A stretch of DNA of 64,000 nucleotides, from assembly GCA_002336985.1 (NCBI GenBank), contig DDFE01000151.1:44252-108251 (forward strand). Reading direction: 5' to 3'. Below the pieces are notes generated by a model that was not told where the DNA came from, did not search any database, and was given only the letters and a program-made list of their open reading frames with translations. Below, in pieces: positions 9,336 through 18,881 of the stretch (positions are counted from its first letter, which is position 1; each line of letters begins with the position of its first letter). The DNA comes from Sphingomonadales bacterium UBA1936 (lineage in GTDB: Bacteria; Pseudomonadota; Alphaproteobacteria; Sphingomonadales; Sphingomonadaceae). A program made the position numbers and the translations under genes.

Positions 9336-10162
9336 CGCCCGCCGCCGCCCTTCGATGGTTCGCGCGCTTGCCCGTCTCGGGCAAGGTGGGGCTGATCTTC
9401 GTGGTCTTCTGGAGCCTCGTGGCGCTGGCGGGTCCCCTGTTCGCCCCCTATTCGGTCGGCGCGTTCGTCGACCAGGACGTGTTCAGCAGCTTCTCGGACC
9501 GTTTCCTGCTCGGTAGCGATTATCTCGGTCGCGATGTGCTGAGCCGGCTGCTGTATGCCGCACGCTACACGGTCGGGCTGGGAGCCGGGGCCGCGCTACT
9601 GGCCTGCGTCACGGGCACGTCGCTCGCCTTGACCGCCGCAGTCGGAAAGCCCTGGCTCGACGAGCTCCTCTCGCGGTTCATGGACACTTTCATCTCGATC
9701 CCGTCGAAGATCCTGGCGCTGGTCATGGTCGCCGCCTTCGGCTCCTCGCTCGGGCTGCTGCTGCTCATTGCCGGGATCACCTACATTCCGGGCAACTACC
9801 GGATTGCTCGCGCGCTCGCGGTCAATCTCAACCAGATGGATTTCGTCCAGGTTGCACGCGCCCGCGGCGAGCGGACAACCTACATCGCGCTTTCCGAAAT
9901 CTTGCCGAACATGATCCACCCGCTGCTTGCGGATTTCGGGCTTCGCTTCGTTTTCATCGTGCTGCTCTTGTCCGCGCTCAGTTTCCTGGGGCTCGGCGTC
10001 CAGCCGCCCGCGGCGGACCTCGGTTCGCTGGTCCGCGAAAACATATCGGGCGTCGCCGACGGAGCGCCTGCGCTTCTCATGCCCGCCCTTGCCATCGCGA
10101 CGCTGACCGTGGGCGTGAACCTACTTATCGACGCCATTTCCAGCTCGCCGAGGCGCAAATGA
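9332..10162 (+). CDS. ABC transporter permease, DppC family
   Basis: A 276-residue permease. The start at 9332 overlaps the previous stop by four bases and gives MTPAAALRWFARLPVSGKVG. Seen are the periplasmic segment FLLGSDYLGRDVLSRLLYAAR, diagnostic for DppC, and the cytoplasmic loop QVARARGERTTYIALSEILPN that contacts the ATPase. It is the second half of the importer and its stop overlaps the ATPase start. Confidence 0.92.
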   Translation: MTPAAALRWFARLPVSGKVGLIFVVFWSLVALAGPLFAPYSVGAFVDQDVFSSFSDRFLLGSDYLGRDVLSRLLYAARYTVGLGAGAALLACVTGTSLALTAAVGKPWLDELLSRFMDTFISIPSKILALVMVAAFGSSLGLLLLIAGITYIPGNYRIARALAVNLNQMDFVQVARARGERTTYIALSEILPNMIHPLLADFGLRFVFIVLLLSALSFLGLGVQPPAADLGSLVRENISGVADGAPALLMPALAIATLTVGVNLLIDAISSSPRRK

Positions 10163-11982
10163 TCCCCCAGGTCCGCGTCGAGAACCTGCGTATTTGCGCG
10201 CGCGACGCGCAGGGTGCGCCGATCGTCATCGTCGACGACGTCAGCTTCGGGGCGGCGCCCGGCGAAGTCATTGCATTGATCGGCGAATCCGGCTCCGGCA
10301 AGACGACGATCGCGCTTTCGCTGCTGGGCCATGTTCGCCCTGGTGCCGCAATCGAGGGGGGACGCATTCATGTCGGCGCGCACGAAATCACCGCATTGCC
10401 CGCAAGCGAATTGCGCGCGCTGCGGGGGAATCGCATCGCTTATGTGGCACAGAGCGCGGCGGCGGCGTTCAACCCGTCGCGGACGCTGATCGACCAGGTC
10501 GTCGAACCTGCGCTGGTGCACAAGCTGATGTCGCGCGCCGGGGCCCGGAAGAAAGCGATAGACCTGTTTCGCGCGCTTGGCCTTCCCGACCCTGACACCA
10601 TTGGCGACCGCTACCCTCATCAGCTTTCGGGAGGCCAGCTCCAGCGTCTCATGGCCGCGATGGCGCTCATTACCGGACCGGACTTGGTAGTCCTCGACGA
10701 GCCAACGACCGCGCTCGACGTGACGACACAAATCGGTGTCCTTCAAGCCTTCCGCGCCGTCGTACGCGACCTCGGGACGACCGCGGTCTACGTCAGCCAC
10801 GACCTCGCCGTGGTCGCGCAGATGGCCGACCAGATCGTCGTGCTCAATCACGGCCGCATCCGAGAAACGGGTTCGACGGCGCAAATCCTGTCGGCGCCGA
10901 CGGACGATTACACGCGCACGCTCGTCGCCGCCGCAAAGCCCGCAGCCAATTTGGGAACGAACGGTCGTCCGGCGCCTGTCCCCTTGCTCGAGGTCCGCAA
11001 CCTCACTGCAGGCTATGGAAGGATCGACGCACAGGGCACGCCGGCCATCCCGGTCCTGCGCGACATTTCGCTTACGCTGCAGCGGGGCGAGATCCTGGGT
11101 GTCATCGGCGAATCGGGATCGGGCAAGTCGACGCTCGCCCGCGCCATCTCCGGCCTGCTGCCGGCGGCCAAGGGCGAGATCCTCCTCGATGACACCGCGC
11201 TGCGGCCCGGCCTCGAAGGGCGCTCACGCGACCAGTTCCGCCGGGTGCAGATCGTTTTCCAGAACGCCGATGTCGCCCTCAACCCCTCGCATAGTGTCGG
11301 CCAGATCCTGAAGCGGCCGCTCGCCTTTTACCACGGCATCAAGGGCAAGGAGGCCGATGCGAAAATCGCCGAACTGCTCGACCGTATCCATTTGCCGCGC
11401 GCGACGGCCGACCGGCGCTGCACCGATCTGTCCGGTGGGCAAAAGCAACGCGTCAACCTCGCCCGCGCACTCGCCGCCGGACCCGACCTTATCCTGTGCG
11501 ACGAGGTCACATCCGCTCTCGACACCGTCGTCGCAGCGGCAATTCTCGATCTTCTCGCAGAACTTCGCCGCGAGCTCGGCATCGCCATGATGTTTATCAG
11601 CCACGATATTTCCACGGTGCGGTCGATCTGCGACGATATCATGGTGCTGTATCTGGGCGACGTGGTCGATCGCGGCCCGCGCACGGCGTTCGGCGAGCCA
11701 CCATACCACCCCTATACCGACTTGCTGATCTCGTCGGTCCCCAAGATGGAGCAGGGCTGGTTGCAGGCCCGCGGTATAGTCGGCGATCTGCCGCCGGTGG
11801 CCGACAGCCTGTCCCCGGACTTGTGCCGCTTCCTGCCGCGCTGCGGGATGAGGCTCGCCGGTGCGTGCGACACGGTCTTCCCGCCGCGCCATCGGCTGTC
11901 GTCGGGAAATGACATCCTCTGCCACCGCGACGAGGCAGCGCTCGCCGCTCATCAGGGCAAGGGGCTCAGGGAGCCCGCATGA
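10159..11982 (+). CDS. ABC transporter ATP-binding protein, fused DppD-DppF type
   Basis: A 607-residue protein holding two complete ATPase domains. Domain 1 has Walker A GESGSGKTT (about residues 42-50), signature LSGGQLQR and Walker B VVLDEP. Domain 2 has Walker A GESGSGKST (about 318), LSGGQKQR and a Walker B reading LILCDE. The C terminus has the oligopeptide/dipeptide-type extension (PYHPYTDLLISSVP, then a Cys-containing tail). The fusion replaces separate D and F subunits, as in GsiA-like importers. Four-base overlaps at both ends show an operon with the permeases and the Fe-S subunit. Confidence 0.93.
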   Translation: MIPQVRVENLRICARDAQGAPIVIVDDVSFGAAPGEVIALIGESGSGKTTIALSLLGHVRPGAAIEGGRIHVGAHEITALPASELRALRGNRIAYVAQSAAAAFNPSRTLIDQVVEPALVHKLMSRAGARKKAIDLFRALGLPDPDTIGDRYPHQLSGGQLQRLMAAMALITGPDLVVLDEPTTALDVTTQIGVLQAFRAVVRDLGTTAVYVSHDLAVVAQMADQIVVLNHGRIRETGSTAQILSAPTDDYTRTLVAAAKPAANLGTNGRPAPVPLLEVRNLTAGYGRIDAQGTPAIPVLRDISLTLQRGEILGVIGESGSGKSTLARAISGLLPAAKGEILLDDTALRPGLEGRSRDQFRRVQIVFQNADVALNPSHSVGQILKRPLAFYHGIKGKEADAKIAELLDRIHLPRATADRRCTDLSGGQKQRVNLARALAAGPDLILCDEVTSALDTVVAAAILDLLAELRRELGIAMMFISHDISTVRSICDDIMVLYLGDVVDRGPRTAFGEPPYHPYTDLLISSVPKMEQGWLQARGIVGDLPPVADSLSPDLCRFLPRCGMRLAGACDTVFPPRHRLSSGNDILCHRDEAALAAHQGKGLREPA

Positions 11983-12287
11983 CCGCGCGCTTCGTCCGCC
12001 TTGCCGAGACGGAGCGTGCGCAGGTGCGCTTTCATGTTGATGGCCGTGCCATCGATGCGCTCGCCGGCGATACATTGCTCGTCGCGATGCTGACCAACGG
12101 CAGACGCCTGCGTCAATCCGAATTCGGCGACGGAACACGCGCTGGCTTTTGCCTGATGGCCGCCTGCCAGGACTGCTGGGTATGGACGGACGAAGGGACC
12201 AAGATCCGCGCCTGTTCCACGCCGGTGGCCGATGGTCTCAACATCGTGACAACCGAGCCGGAGGCGACGTGGGCGAACCGCGTATAA
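11979..12287 (+). CDS. (2Fe-2S)-binding small subunit of a three-part amino acid/opine dehydrogenase (HcnA-like)
   Basis: A 102-residue Fer2_4 domain protein. Four cysteines at residues 58, 63, 66 and 79 (C-x4-C-x2-C-x12-C, in GFCLMAACQDCW...RACST) would bind a plant-ferredoxin-type 2Fe-2S cluster. Such proteins form the gamma subunit of HcnABC, opine oxidase and D-hydroxyproline dehydrogenase complexes. It overlaps the ATPase stop, and the large subunit starts within its 3' end. Confidence 0.88.
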   Translation: MTARFVRLAETERAQVRFHVDGRAIDALAGDTLLVAMLTNGRRLRQSEFGDGTRAGFCLMAACQDCWVWTDEGTKIRACSTPVADGLNIVTTEPEATWANRV

Positions 12288-13648
12288 TCGTCGTCGGCGC
12301 GGGTCCAGCGGGCGTCAGGGCGGCCGAGGCGCTCGTCGCGGCAGGCATACGGCCCGTCATCATCGACGAGGCACTCCGCGCGGGCGGCCAGATCTACCGG
12401 CGTCAGCCCGATGGGTTCGTCCGGAACTACGCCACGCTCTACGGCTCGGAAGCAGCGCGCGCGCGTGGCGTGCATGCGACGTTCGATGCCATCATTCCGC
12501 AGGTCGACTACCGCCCCGAAACGCTCGTCTGGCATATCTTTGACGACACAATCTGGACCCTGGGCCCCGACGGCCGGCACGAAGCGATCCCGTTCGACGC
12601 CCTGATCCTCTGCACAGGCGCGACCGACCGGCTGATGCCGGTGAAAGGTTGGCACCACGCGGGCGCCTACAGCTTGGGCGCGGCGCAAATCGCCTTGAAA
12701 GCGCAAGCCTGCGCAATTGGCCGCGAGATCGTGTTCCTTGGCGCCGGACCGCTCTTGTATCTGGTCGCCGCGCAATATGTGAAAGCGGGCGCAAAGGTCG
12801 TGGCTGTTCTCGATACAGCCCCGTTTTCGAAACGCATCGCCGCCCTGCCGTGGCTTCTCGCCCAGCCGGGCATCTTGTGGGACGGGCTCGCGCTGACGCT
12901 CGCGCTCAAGAAGGCGGGCGTCGCGGTGCACCACGGCATCGAGCCCGTGGAAATCCTCGGCGACCGCGAAGATGGCGTTCGCGGCGTGACCGCGCGCGCG
13001 CCCGGCGGACGTACCCTGCACTTTGCCTGCGACGCGATCGGCATGGGATACCATCTCCGGCCCGAAACACAGCTCGCCGACCTCGCACGCTGCGACTTCG
13101 CGTTCGACGCCACCAGCCGCCAATGGATTCCGAGACGCGATGCGGGCGGGCGGACCTCGGCCAAGGGCGTGTACCTGGGCGGCGACGGGGCGCAGATTCT
13201 CGGCGCGCGCTCCGCCGAGGCGAGCGGCCGCCTGGCAGCGCTGACGGCACTTGGCGATCTCGGATTGGCCACCGATGGCCAAGAGCAGGCGCGCCTCCGC
13301 AAGGCGATTTCGCGCTACGCCAAGTTCGCAAAGGGTCTGACGAAGGCGTTCCCCTGGCCGATTGCGCAGGCGGCGGCGCTGCCCGACGACGCCATTCTCT
13401 GTCGCTGCGAAAGTATCACCGCTGGCGAACTCCGCGCGATCGTGAACGAAACCGGCGCGCACGAGGCTAATCGGGCAAAGGCATTCAGCCGGGTCGGCAT
13501 GGGCCGGTGTCAGGGCCGCTATTGCGGTCTTGCCGCCGCCGAGGTCATCGCCGCCGAAGCGAGAGTGCCGATCGAGACGGTCGGACGCCTGCGCGGCGCT
13601 GCGCCCGTCAAACCCATCGCCGCCGGTTCGGCGGGCACCCCAGCATGA
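12269..13648 (+). CDS. FAD/NAD(P)-binding large subunit of the dehydrogenase (HcnB/OoxA-like)
   Basis: A 459-residue pyridine nucleotide-disulphide-type flavoprotein. It starts at GTG 12269 (GGAGG upstream), inside the end of the Fe-S subunit gene, because the FAD motif RIIVVGAGPAGVRAAEAL begins just after. The C-terminal domain has CRCESITAGE and MGRCQGRYCG, a BFD-like CxC...Cx4C 2Fe-2S site, typical of HcnB, OoxA and LhpB subunits. With its neighbours it should pass electrons from an N-substituted or D-amino acid to the respiratory chain. Confidence 0.88.
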   Translation: MGEPRIIVVGAGPAGVRAAEALVAAGIRPVIIDEALRAGGQIYRRQPDGFVRNYATLYGSEAARARGVHATFDAIIPQVDYRPETLVWHIFDDTIWTLGPDGRHEAIPFDALILCTGATDRLMPVKGWHHAGAYSLGAAQIALKAQACAIGREIVFLGAGPLLYLVAAQYVKAGAKVVAVLDTAPFSKRIAALPWLLAQPGILWDGLALTLALKKAGVAVHHGIEPVEILGDREDGVRGVTARAPGGRTLHFACDAIGMGYHLRPETQLADLARCDFAFDATSRQWIPRRDAGGRTSAKGVYLGGDGAQILGARSAEASGRLAALTALGDLGLATDGQEQARLRKAISRYAKFAKGLTKAFPWPIAQAAALPDDAILCRCESITAGELRAIVNETGAHEANRAKAFSRVGMGRCQGRYCGLAAAEVIAAEARVPIETVGRLRGAAPVKPIAAGSAGTPA

Positions 13649-14778
13649 CCACCCGCGCGCAATCCGACGTCCTGATCATCGGTGGCGGAATCATGGGGTG
13701 CGCCTCGGCCTTCTACCTGCGCCGGTACGGGCTGTCCGTGACGTTGCTCGAAAGCGATCTCGTGGGACGGCAGGCGAGCGGCACCAACTTCGGCAACGTC
13801 CGGCGCCAAGGTCGTCCGCTTTACCAGCTTGCCCTCGCCAACCGCGCGATGACGACATGGCGGAACGCGCGCGAACTGCTCGGCACGGACATCGAGTATC
13901 TCGAACGGGGCCATATGCGCATCTGCTACCGCGACCGGCCCGAAACGGCCGAACGCATGGAAGCTTACGCCGCCAACGCCGCGCACCACGACCTCGACCT
14001 AGAACTGCTCTCTGGTAATGCGCTGCGCGATCGCTTTCCCTGGATCGGGTCGGAAGTGATGCTCGGCAGCCTGTCGTCAAAATGCGGTCATGCCAATCCG
14101 AGACTCGTCGGCCCGGCCCTCGCGCGCGCAGCGGTGCGCAGAGGCGCGATCGTGCACGAAAATTGCAACGTTGCACAAGCGCGCAAGGATGGGATCGATT
14201 TTCGTGTCGTCGCGGACGACGGACGCGAATTCCGTGCGCCGGTCTTGCTGGTCACGGCAGGGGCTTGGGCGAAGGCGTTCGTCGAAGGATTCGGCGAAAG
14301 CATCGCTTTGACGTCGCGGGGTCCCAACATGTGCGTGACCGAACCACTGCCCTATGCGATCGGCCCATCGATTGGCGTTTCGACATCCGACACTCTGGAA
14401 TCGGTCTACTTCCGGCAGGTCGAGCGCGGCAATCTCGTAATCGGCGGCAGCTGGCAAAACCGGACGTACCCGGACGAACGCCGGGTCTACATCGATCCTG
14501 CGCACAGCATCGGCCAGTGGCAGCAATTGCAGCGGCTTATTCCAGCGGTTGCGAAACTGAACATCATCCGGACCTGGAGCGGCATCGAGAGTTATACGCC
14601 CGACGAACAGCCGGTGCTTGGACCGAGCAGCGCCGTCAGCGGACTCTACTACGCATTCGGGTTTTCCGGCGCTGGATTTCAGATCGGACCCGGCGTTGGC
14701 GAGACGATTGCGGAATTGATCGCAACAGGGACGACCGACATCGACCTGTCGCATTATCGCCTCGACCGCTTCCACTGA
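13645..14778 (+). CDS. FAD-dependent catalytic subunit of the dehydrogenase (HcnC/OoxB-like, DAO family)
   Basis: A 377-residue DAO-family flavoprotein whose ATG at 13645 overlaps the previous stop (ATGA). It has VLIIGGGIMGCASAFYLRRYG, the GRQASGTNFGNVRRQGR loop and the C-terminal GLYYAFGFSGAGFQIGPGVGE FAD segment. The order Fer2, large FAD and DAO subunit matches HcnABC, opine oxidase and D-hydroxyproline dehydrogenase operons. No hydroxyproline epimerase is nearby, so an opine or another secondary amine is a plausible substrate (inference). Confidence 0.87.
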   Translation: MTTRAQSDVLIIGGGIMGCASAFYLRRYGLSVTLLESDLVGRQASGTNFGNVRRQGRPLYQLALANRAMTTWRNARELLGTDIEYLERGHMRICYRDRPETAERMEAYAANAAHHDLDLELLSGNALRDRFPWIGSEVMLGSLSSKCGHANPRLVGPALARAAVRRGAIVHENCNVAQARKDGIDFRVVADDGREFRAPVLLVTAGAWAKAFVEGFGESIALTSRGPNMCVTEPLPYAIGPSIGVSTSDTLESVYFRQVERGNLVIGGSWQNRTYPDERRVYIDPAHSIGQWQQLQRLIPAVAKLNIIRTWSGIESYTPDEQPVLGPSSAVSGLYYAFGFSGAGFQIGPGVGETIAELIATGTTDIDLSHYRLDRFH

Positions 14779-14868
14779 GAGCGGCGCGCCCGAAGCGCAT
14801 CCCGGCCGTCGCCGGACGAAGGGCGCCCGGAACGTGCTTTCCGCGATGTCCCGGGCCTCCCCAAGCCC

Positions 14869-16344
14869 TCAAAGCTGGATCAGAGCGGCCTTGCTCTTCA
14901 GATTTGCCCGATAGGCTTCGCGCCCCAAATCTTTCCCGATTCCGGATTGCTTGAAACCGCCGGTGGGGATCATGAAATCGTTGCTTCTGCCGTAGCGGTT
15001 TACCCAGACGGTCCCGGCTTCCAGCGCACGCGTTGCGCGAAGCGCCTTGTTGAGGTCGCCGGTGTGAACGCCTGCCGCCAAGCCATAGCGGCTGTCGTTG
15101 GCGAGCGCATAGGCTTCCTCCTCGTCGCTAAAAGTCTGGACCGTGAGCACGGGGCCGAAGATCTCTCCCTGCACGACCTCGGAATCCTGTCCGGCACCGG
15201 TCAGAAGCGTGGGGAGATAATAGCTGCCGTCCTGCGGTGCTGGCGCGCGGCCACCGCCCGTTACAGCCTGAGCGCCGGATGCAACGGCGCGCGAAACAAT
15301 ACCGTCGATCTGGCCGAGTTGCCGTTCGGACAAGATCGGTCCCATCGTGGTGTCGTCGGCCCAGGTCGGTCCAAGCTTGTGCGCGTCAAACGCTTCCACG
15401 ATCCGGGCAACGAAGGCGTCGGCGACCTTGTCCTGAACCAGCAAACGCGACCCCGCGACGCACACCTGTCCCGCGTTGAGAGTAATGGCGCGTGCGACGA
15501 GTGCCGCCGTCTGCCCGAGATCCTTTGCGTCCGAGAATACGATCTGCGGACTCTTGCCGCCGAGCTCGAGCGTCACCGGCTTCGGCCCTGTCTCCGCGCA
15601 GGCGCGCATGATCGCTATTCCTGTCGCGGTCGATCCGGTGAAGCTCACCTTCGAAACGCGCGCATGCCGGCATAATGGATCGCCCACCAGTCGTCCGTCG
15701 CCTTGCACCACGTTGAAGACTCCAGCGGGCAATCCGGCTTCGATCGCGAGCTCGGCAAGGCGCACGACGCTGAACGGAGTGAGTTCTGACGGCTTCAGCA
15801 CCACCGAGTTCCCCGCCGCGATCGCCGGCGCGATCTTCCAGGCCGCCATGACGAGCGGCAGGTTCCACGGTGCGATCGCCGCAACGACACCATAGGGCTC
15901 GGTGATCGTCAAACCGATCTTGTCGGGCGTCGTCGCCATGACATCGCCCCCTTCCTTGTCCGCAAACTCGGCGAAGAAGCGAAGGCATTCCGCCGTGTAA
16001 CTCAGATCCCACGCCAGGACTTCACCGATGGTCCGCGTCGAGCCGACAGCTTCGAGCGGAGCGAGGTGCGCTGCATCGGCATCGATCAGATCGGCCCAGC
16101 GGCGGATGACCTTCATCCGCGCACGCGGGTCCGTCGCCGCCCATCCGCTGGTCTTGTAGGCCCGCCACGCGTCCTCGACCGCCGCATCGACCTGTGCCGC
16201 GCTCGCGCTGTCCAGCGCTCCGTAACTGTGCGCGTCGGACGGTCGCTGCACCTCGATCGGATCGCCTTGGCCGCGCATGCGGACGCCGCCCACGAAATTG
16301 TTAGCTGCCTGGATCTTGACCAGATCGGGATCAAAACTGTTCAT
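14869..16344 (-). CDS. NAD(P)-dependent aldehyde dehydrogenase
   Basis: A 491-residue aldehyde dehydrogenase. The start at 16344 has GGAG upstream. Motifs present are PWNLPLVMAAWKIAPA, FTGSTATG, the catalytic Glu in LELGGKSPQIVF and the catalytic Cys in NAGQVCVAGSRL. It would oxidise an aldehyde released by amine oxidation to an acid. It is convergent with the dehydrogenase operon and divergent from the GNAT gene, sharing a 196-base control region that holds an inverted repeat. Confidence 0.9.
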   Translation of the reverse strand: MNSFDPDLVKIQAANNFVGGVRMRGQGDPIEVQRPSDAHSYGALDSASAAQVDAAVEDAWRAYKTSGWAATDPRARMKVIRRWADLIDADAAHLAPLEAVGSTRTIGEVLAWDLSYTAECLRFFAEFADKEGGDVMATTPDKIGLTITEPYGVVAAIAPWNLPLVMAAWKIAPAIAAGNSVVLKPSELTPFSVVRLAELAIEAGLPAGVFNVVQGDGRLVGDPLCRHARVSKVSFTGSTATGIAIMRACAETGPKPVTLELGGKSPQIVFSDAKDLGQTAALVARAITLNAGQVCVAGSRLLVQDKVADAFVARIVEAFDAHKLGPTWADDTTMGPILSERQLGQIDGIVSRAVASGAQAVTGGGRAPAPQDGSYYLPTLLTGAGQDSEVVQGEIFGPVLTVQTFSDEEEAYALANDSRYGLAAGVHTGDLNKALRATRALEAGTVWVNRYGRSNDFMIPTGGFKQSGIGKDLGREAYRANLKSKAALIQL

Positions 16345-16440
16345 GCCACGCTCCGATGCAAATTCCGGCCGCACGGTACGAAAAGCGGGCCGCGTTTTGG
16401 GCTTTCAACGCCAGACGGTCCGCCATTTTGTTCCGAATAA

Positions 16441-16468
16441 TTCTGGAAGGCAGCACCTAATTCCAGAA
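16441..16468. promoter_or_regulatory. Inverted repeat in the divergent aldehyde dehydrogenase / GNAT control region
   Basis: TTCTGGAA (16441-16448) and TTCCAGAA (16461-16468) form a perfect 8-bp inverted repeat with 20-bp centre-to-centre spacing, about two helical turns. It sits about 100 bases from the minus-strand start and 73 bases from the plus-strand start. It looks like an operator for a dimeric regulator; which one is unknown. Confidence 0.5.
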
Positions 16469-16540
16469 ACCGGTCTTTACTGTCCCGCTGCAGACTCATT
16501 TTTACACGAAGGCGGACTCGGCCCTTCGGAGGACGAACAG

Positions 16541-17398
16541 ATGGCAACGAGGTTGAAGAAGGACGTGCAAATACGCCAGATGACGCCCGAGGACCTGCCC
16601 TCGGCACATGGTCTGTCGCGCGAGCAAAAATGGCCCCACCGCGAAAAGGACTGGGCGCGCCTTCTAGACCTTGGCGAGGGCGTGGTCGCCGAGAGCGACG
16701 GCAAGATCGTCGGAACCGCGATGTGGTGGCGCTTCGGCGACGATTTCGCCACCATCGGTATGGTCATCGTCTCGAGCGCGGTCCAGGGCATGGGCATCGG
16801 CCGCCGCCTGATGGAACAGGCGGTCGGCACCCTCGAAGGTCGTTCGCTTCTTCTGAATGCCACCGACGAAGGCCTCGACCTCTATCGAAGCCTCGGGTTC
16901 GAGACGATCGGCTCTGTCTACCAGCACCAGGGCGCGGCGTTCGCTGTTCCGATCGTCGAACTCATGGCCGACGAGCGGATCGCGCCGATGAAGGTCGGCG
17001 AGGTCGCGGATATCGCGCAACTCGATCGGCATGCGACGGGAATGAACCGCTCGAAGGTGATCGACTATCTTTACGACGCGGCCCAAGGCGTGGTGCTCAA
17101 CCGCAACGACACGCAAGCCGGCTATGCCTTGTTCCGCCGCTTTGGACGCGGGTACGCGATCGGGCCGGTGGTCGCACCGGACATCGGCGGGGCAAAGACG
17201 CTCGTCACGCATTGGCTCGGCTCGAACGTCGGCATGTTCTGCCGTCTGGACGTTCCCGAAGACAGCGGCTTGTCGACTTGGCTGGATGAACTCGGCCTCC
17301 CCTGCGTCGGACGCGTAACCAGGATGTGCCGCGGCGCTCTACCCGATCGGGGAAGACAGGCTCGCGCCTTCGCTCTCATCAACCAGGCACTCGGCTGA
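16541..17398 (+). CDS. GNAT family N-acetyltransferase, two-domain
   Basis: A 285-residue protein. The start at 16541 follows GGAGGACGAACAG. The first GNAT domain (residues about 8-140) includes GMVIVSSAVQGMGIGRRLMEQ, the acetyl-CoA pyrophosphate loop. The second half is a GNAT-like C-terminal domain of the type often fused in these proteins. It lies ten bases before the second aldehyde dehydrogenase, in the same direction. It may acetylate an amine or amino acid intermediate; the substrate is unknown. Confidence 0.82.
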   Translation: MATRLKKDVQIRQMTPEDLPSAHGLSREQKWPHREKDWARLLDLGEGVVAESDGKIVGTAMWWRFGDDFATIGMVIVSSAVQGMGIGRRLMEQAVGTLEGRSLLLNATDEGLDLYRSLGFETIGSVYQHQGAAFAVPIVELMADERIAPMKVGEVADIAQLDRHATGMNRSKVIDYLYDAAQGVVLNRNDTQAGYALFRRFGRGYAIGPVVAPDIGGAKTLVTHWLGSNVGMFCRLDVPEDSGLSTWLDELGLPCVGRVTRMCRGALPDRGRQARAFALINQALG

Positions 17399-17408
17399 GG
17401 GACAGTCC

Positions 17409-18872
17409 ATGATCGACACGTTGAAAGACCCAGGACTGTTTCGCTCATCCGCCTTTATCGGCGGCGCGTGGGTCGGCGCCCGTTCGGGAGCGACGATCGC
17501 CGTCGAGAACCCGGCGACCGGCGCGGCGCTCGGTACCGTCCCCGATTGCGGCGCAGACGAGACGGCGGAGGCAATCGCGGCCGCCGATGGCGCCTTCGGC
17601 GCATGGCGCGCCAGGACGGCAACCGAACGTGGGGCGATCCTCGAGCGATGGCACGCGCTGGTTCTGGAAAATGTGTCCGATCTCGGCCGCATCATGACCG
17701 CCGAGCAGGGCAAGCCTCTTGCCGAAGCGGAAGGCGAGATCCGCTACGCCGCCACCTTCATAAAATGGTTTGCCGAAGAAGGCCGCCGGGCGTCCGGCCA
17801 TGACGTTCTGGCTCCAGAAACAAACCGTCGCATCTTCGTCCTGAAGCAACCGGTCGGCGTGTCGGCCGCGATCACGCCGTGGAACTTCCCCGCGGCGATG
17901 ATCACCCGCAAGTGTGCGCCCGCGCTCGCCGCCGGGTGTCCCGTCGTGGTCAAGCCCTCGGACTTTACGCCGTTCGTCGCGCTGGCCCTCGCCCGGCTTG
18001 CCGAAATGGCAGGCTTTCCGCCCGGCACGATCAATATCGTGACCGGTCGACCCGAGGCCATCGGCGCGACATTGACCGCCAGCCGCACCGTGCGCCACCT
18101 GTCGTTCACCGGCTCGACGCGCGTCGGCAGCCTGCTCCTGCGGCAGTGCGCCGATACGGTGAAGAAGACCGGCATGGAACTTGGCGGCAATGCGCCGCTG
18201 ATCGTTTTCGACGATGCCGATCTCGATATCGCCGTGGCGAGCACGATGGCGAGCAAGTTTCGCAACGCCGGGCAGACCTGCGTCTGCGCGAACCGTATCC
18301 TCGTCCAGGACGGTATTTACGATGCCTTTGCGCAAAAACTCGCCAAGGCAGTATCGGCTTTGCGTGTCGGTCCCGGCGACCGCGAAGGCGTCACCATCGG
18401 ACCGCTGATAAACGGCGCGGCCGTCGAAAAGGTCAAGGCGCATGTCGACGATGCGCTGAGCCAAGGCGCGACAATCTTCGCGCATGCCGAAAGCACGATG
18501 TCGGACGATCGTTTCGTGACGCCCGTCATTCTCTCCGGCGCGAGCCCGTCGATGCTCCTTGCCGGGGAAGAGACCTTTGGTCCCGTCGCCCCGCTCTTCC
18601 GGTTCGCGCACGAAGACGAAGCCATCGCGATGGCCAACGCCACCGAGTTCGGGCTCGCGAGCTATTTCTTCACGGAGAATATCCACCGGGCCTTCCGGGT
18701 CGCCGAACGGCTCGAAGCCGGGATGGTCGCCCTCAATACCGGCTCGATTGCGATGGAAATGGCGCCCTTCGGCGGCGTGAAGATGTCGGGCCTTGGCCGT
18801 GAAGGTGGCCGGGACGGCCTCGAGGAATATCTGGAATCGAAGGCCTTCCACATCGGCGGCCTGAAACTCTGA
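17409..18872 (+). CDS. NAD(P)-dependent aldehyde dehydrogenase, succinate-semialdehyde dehydrogenase-like
   Basis: A 487-residue enzyme of the GabD/SSADH group. Motifs are TPWNFPAAMITRKCAPALAAG, FTGSTRVG, catalytic Glu in MELGGNAPLIVF and catalytic Cys in NAGQTCVCANRI. The GQTCVCANR context with a nearby second Cys is characteristic of SSADH-like members. It would oxidise succinate semialdehyde or a similar omega-aldehyde, fitting the aminotransferase 1.2 kb downstream. It is followed nine bases later by the dehydrogenase gene. Confidence 0.88.
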   Translation: MIDTLKDPGLFRSSAFIGGAWVGARSGATIAVENPATGAALGTVPDCGADETAEAIAAADGAFGAWRARTATERGAILERWHALVLENVSDLGRIMTAEQGKPLAEAEGEIRYAATFIKWFAEEGRRASGHDVLAPETNRRIFVLKQPVGVSAAITPWNFPAAMITRKCAPALAAGCPVVVKPSDFTPFVALALARLAEMAGFPPGTINIVTGRPEAIGATLTASRTVRHLSFTGSTRVGSLLLRQCADTVKKTGMELGGNAPLIVFDDADLDIAVASTMASKFRNAGQTCVCANRILVQDGIYDAFAQKLAKAVSALRVGPGDREGVTIGPLINGAAVEKVKAHVDDALSQGATIFAHAESTMSDDRFVTPVILSGASPSMLLAGEETFGPVAPLFRFAHEDEAIAMANATEFGLASYFFTENIHRAFRVAERLEAGMVALNTGSIAMEMAPFGGVKMSGLGREGGRDGLEEYLESKAFHIGGLKL

Positions 18873-18881
18873 GGGAACCGC

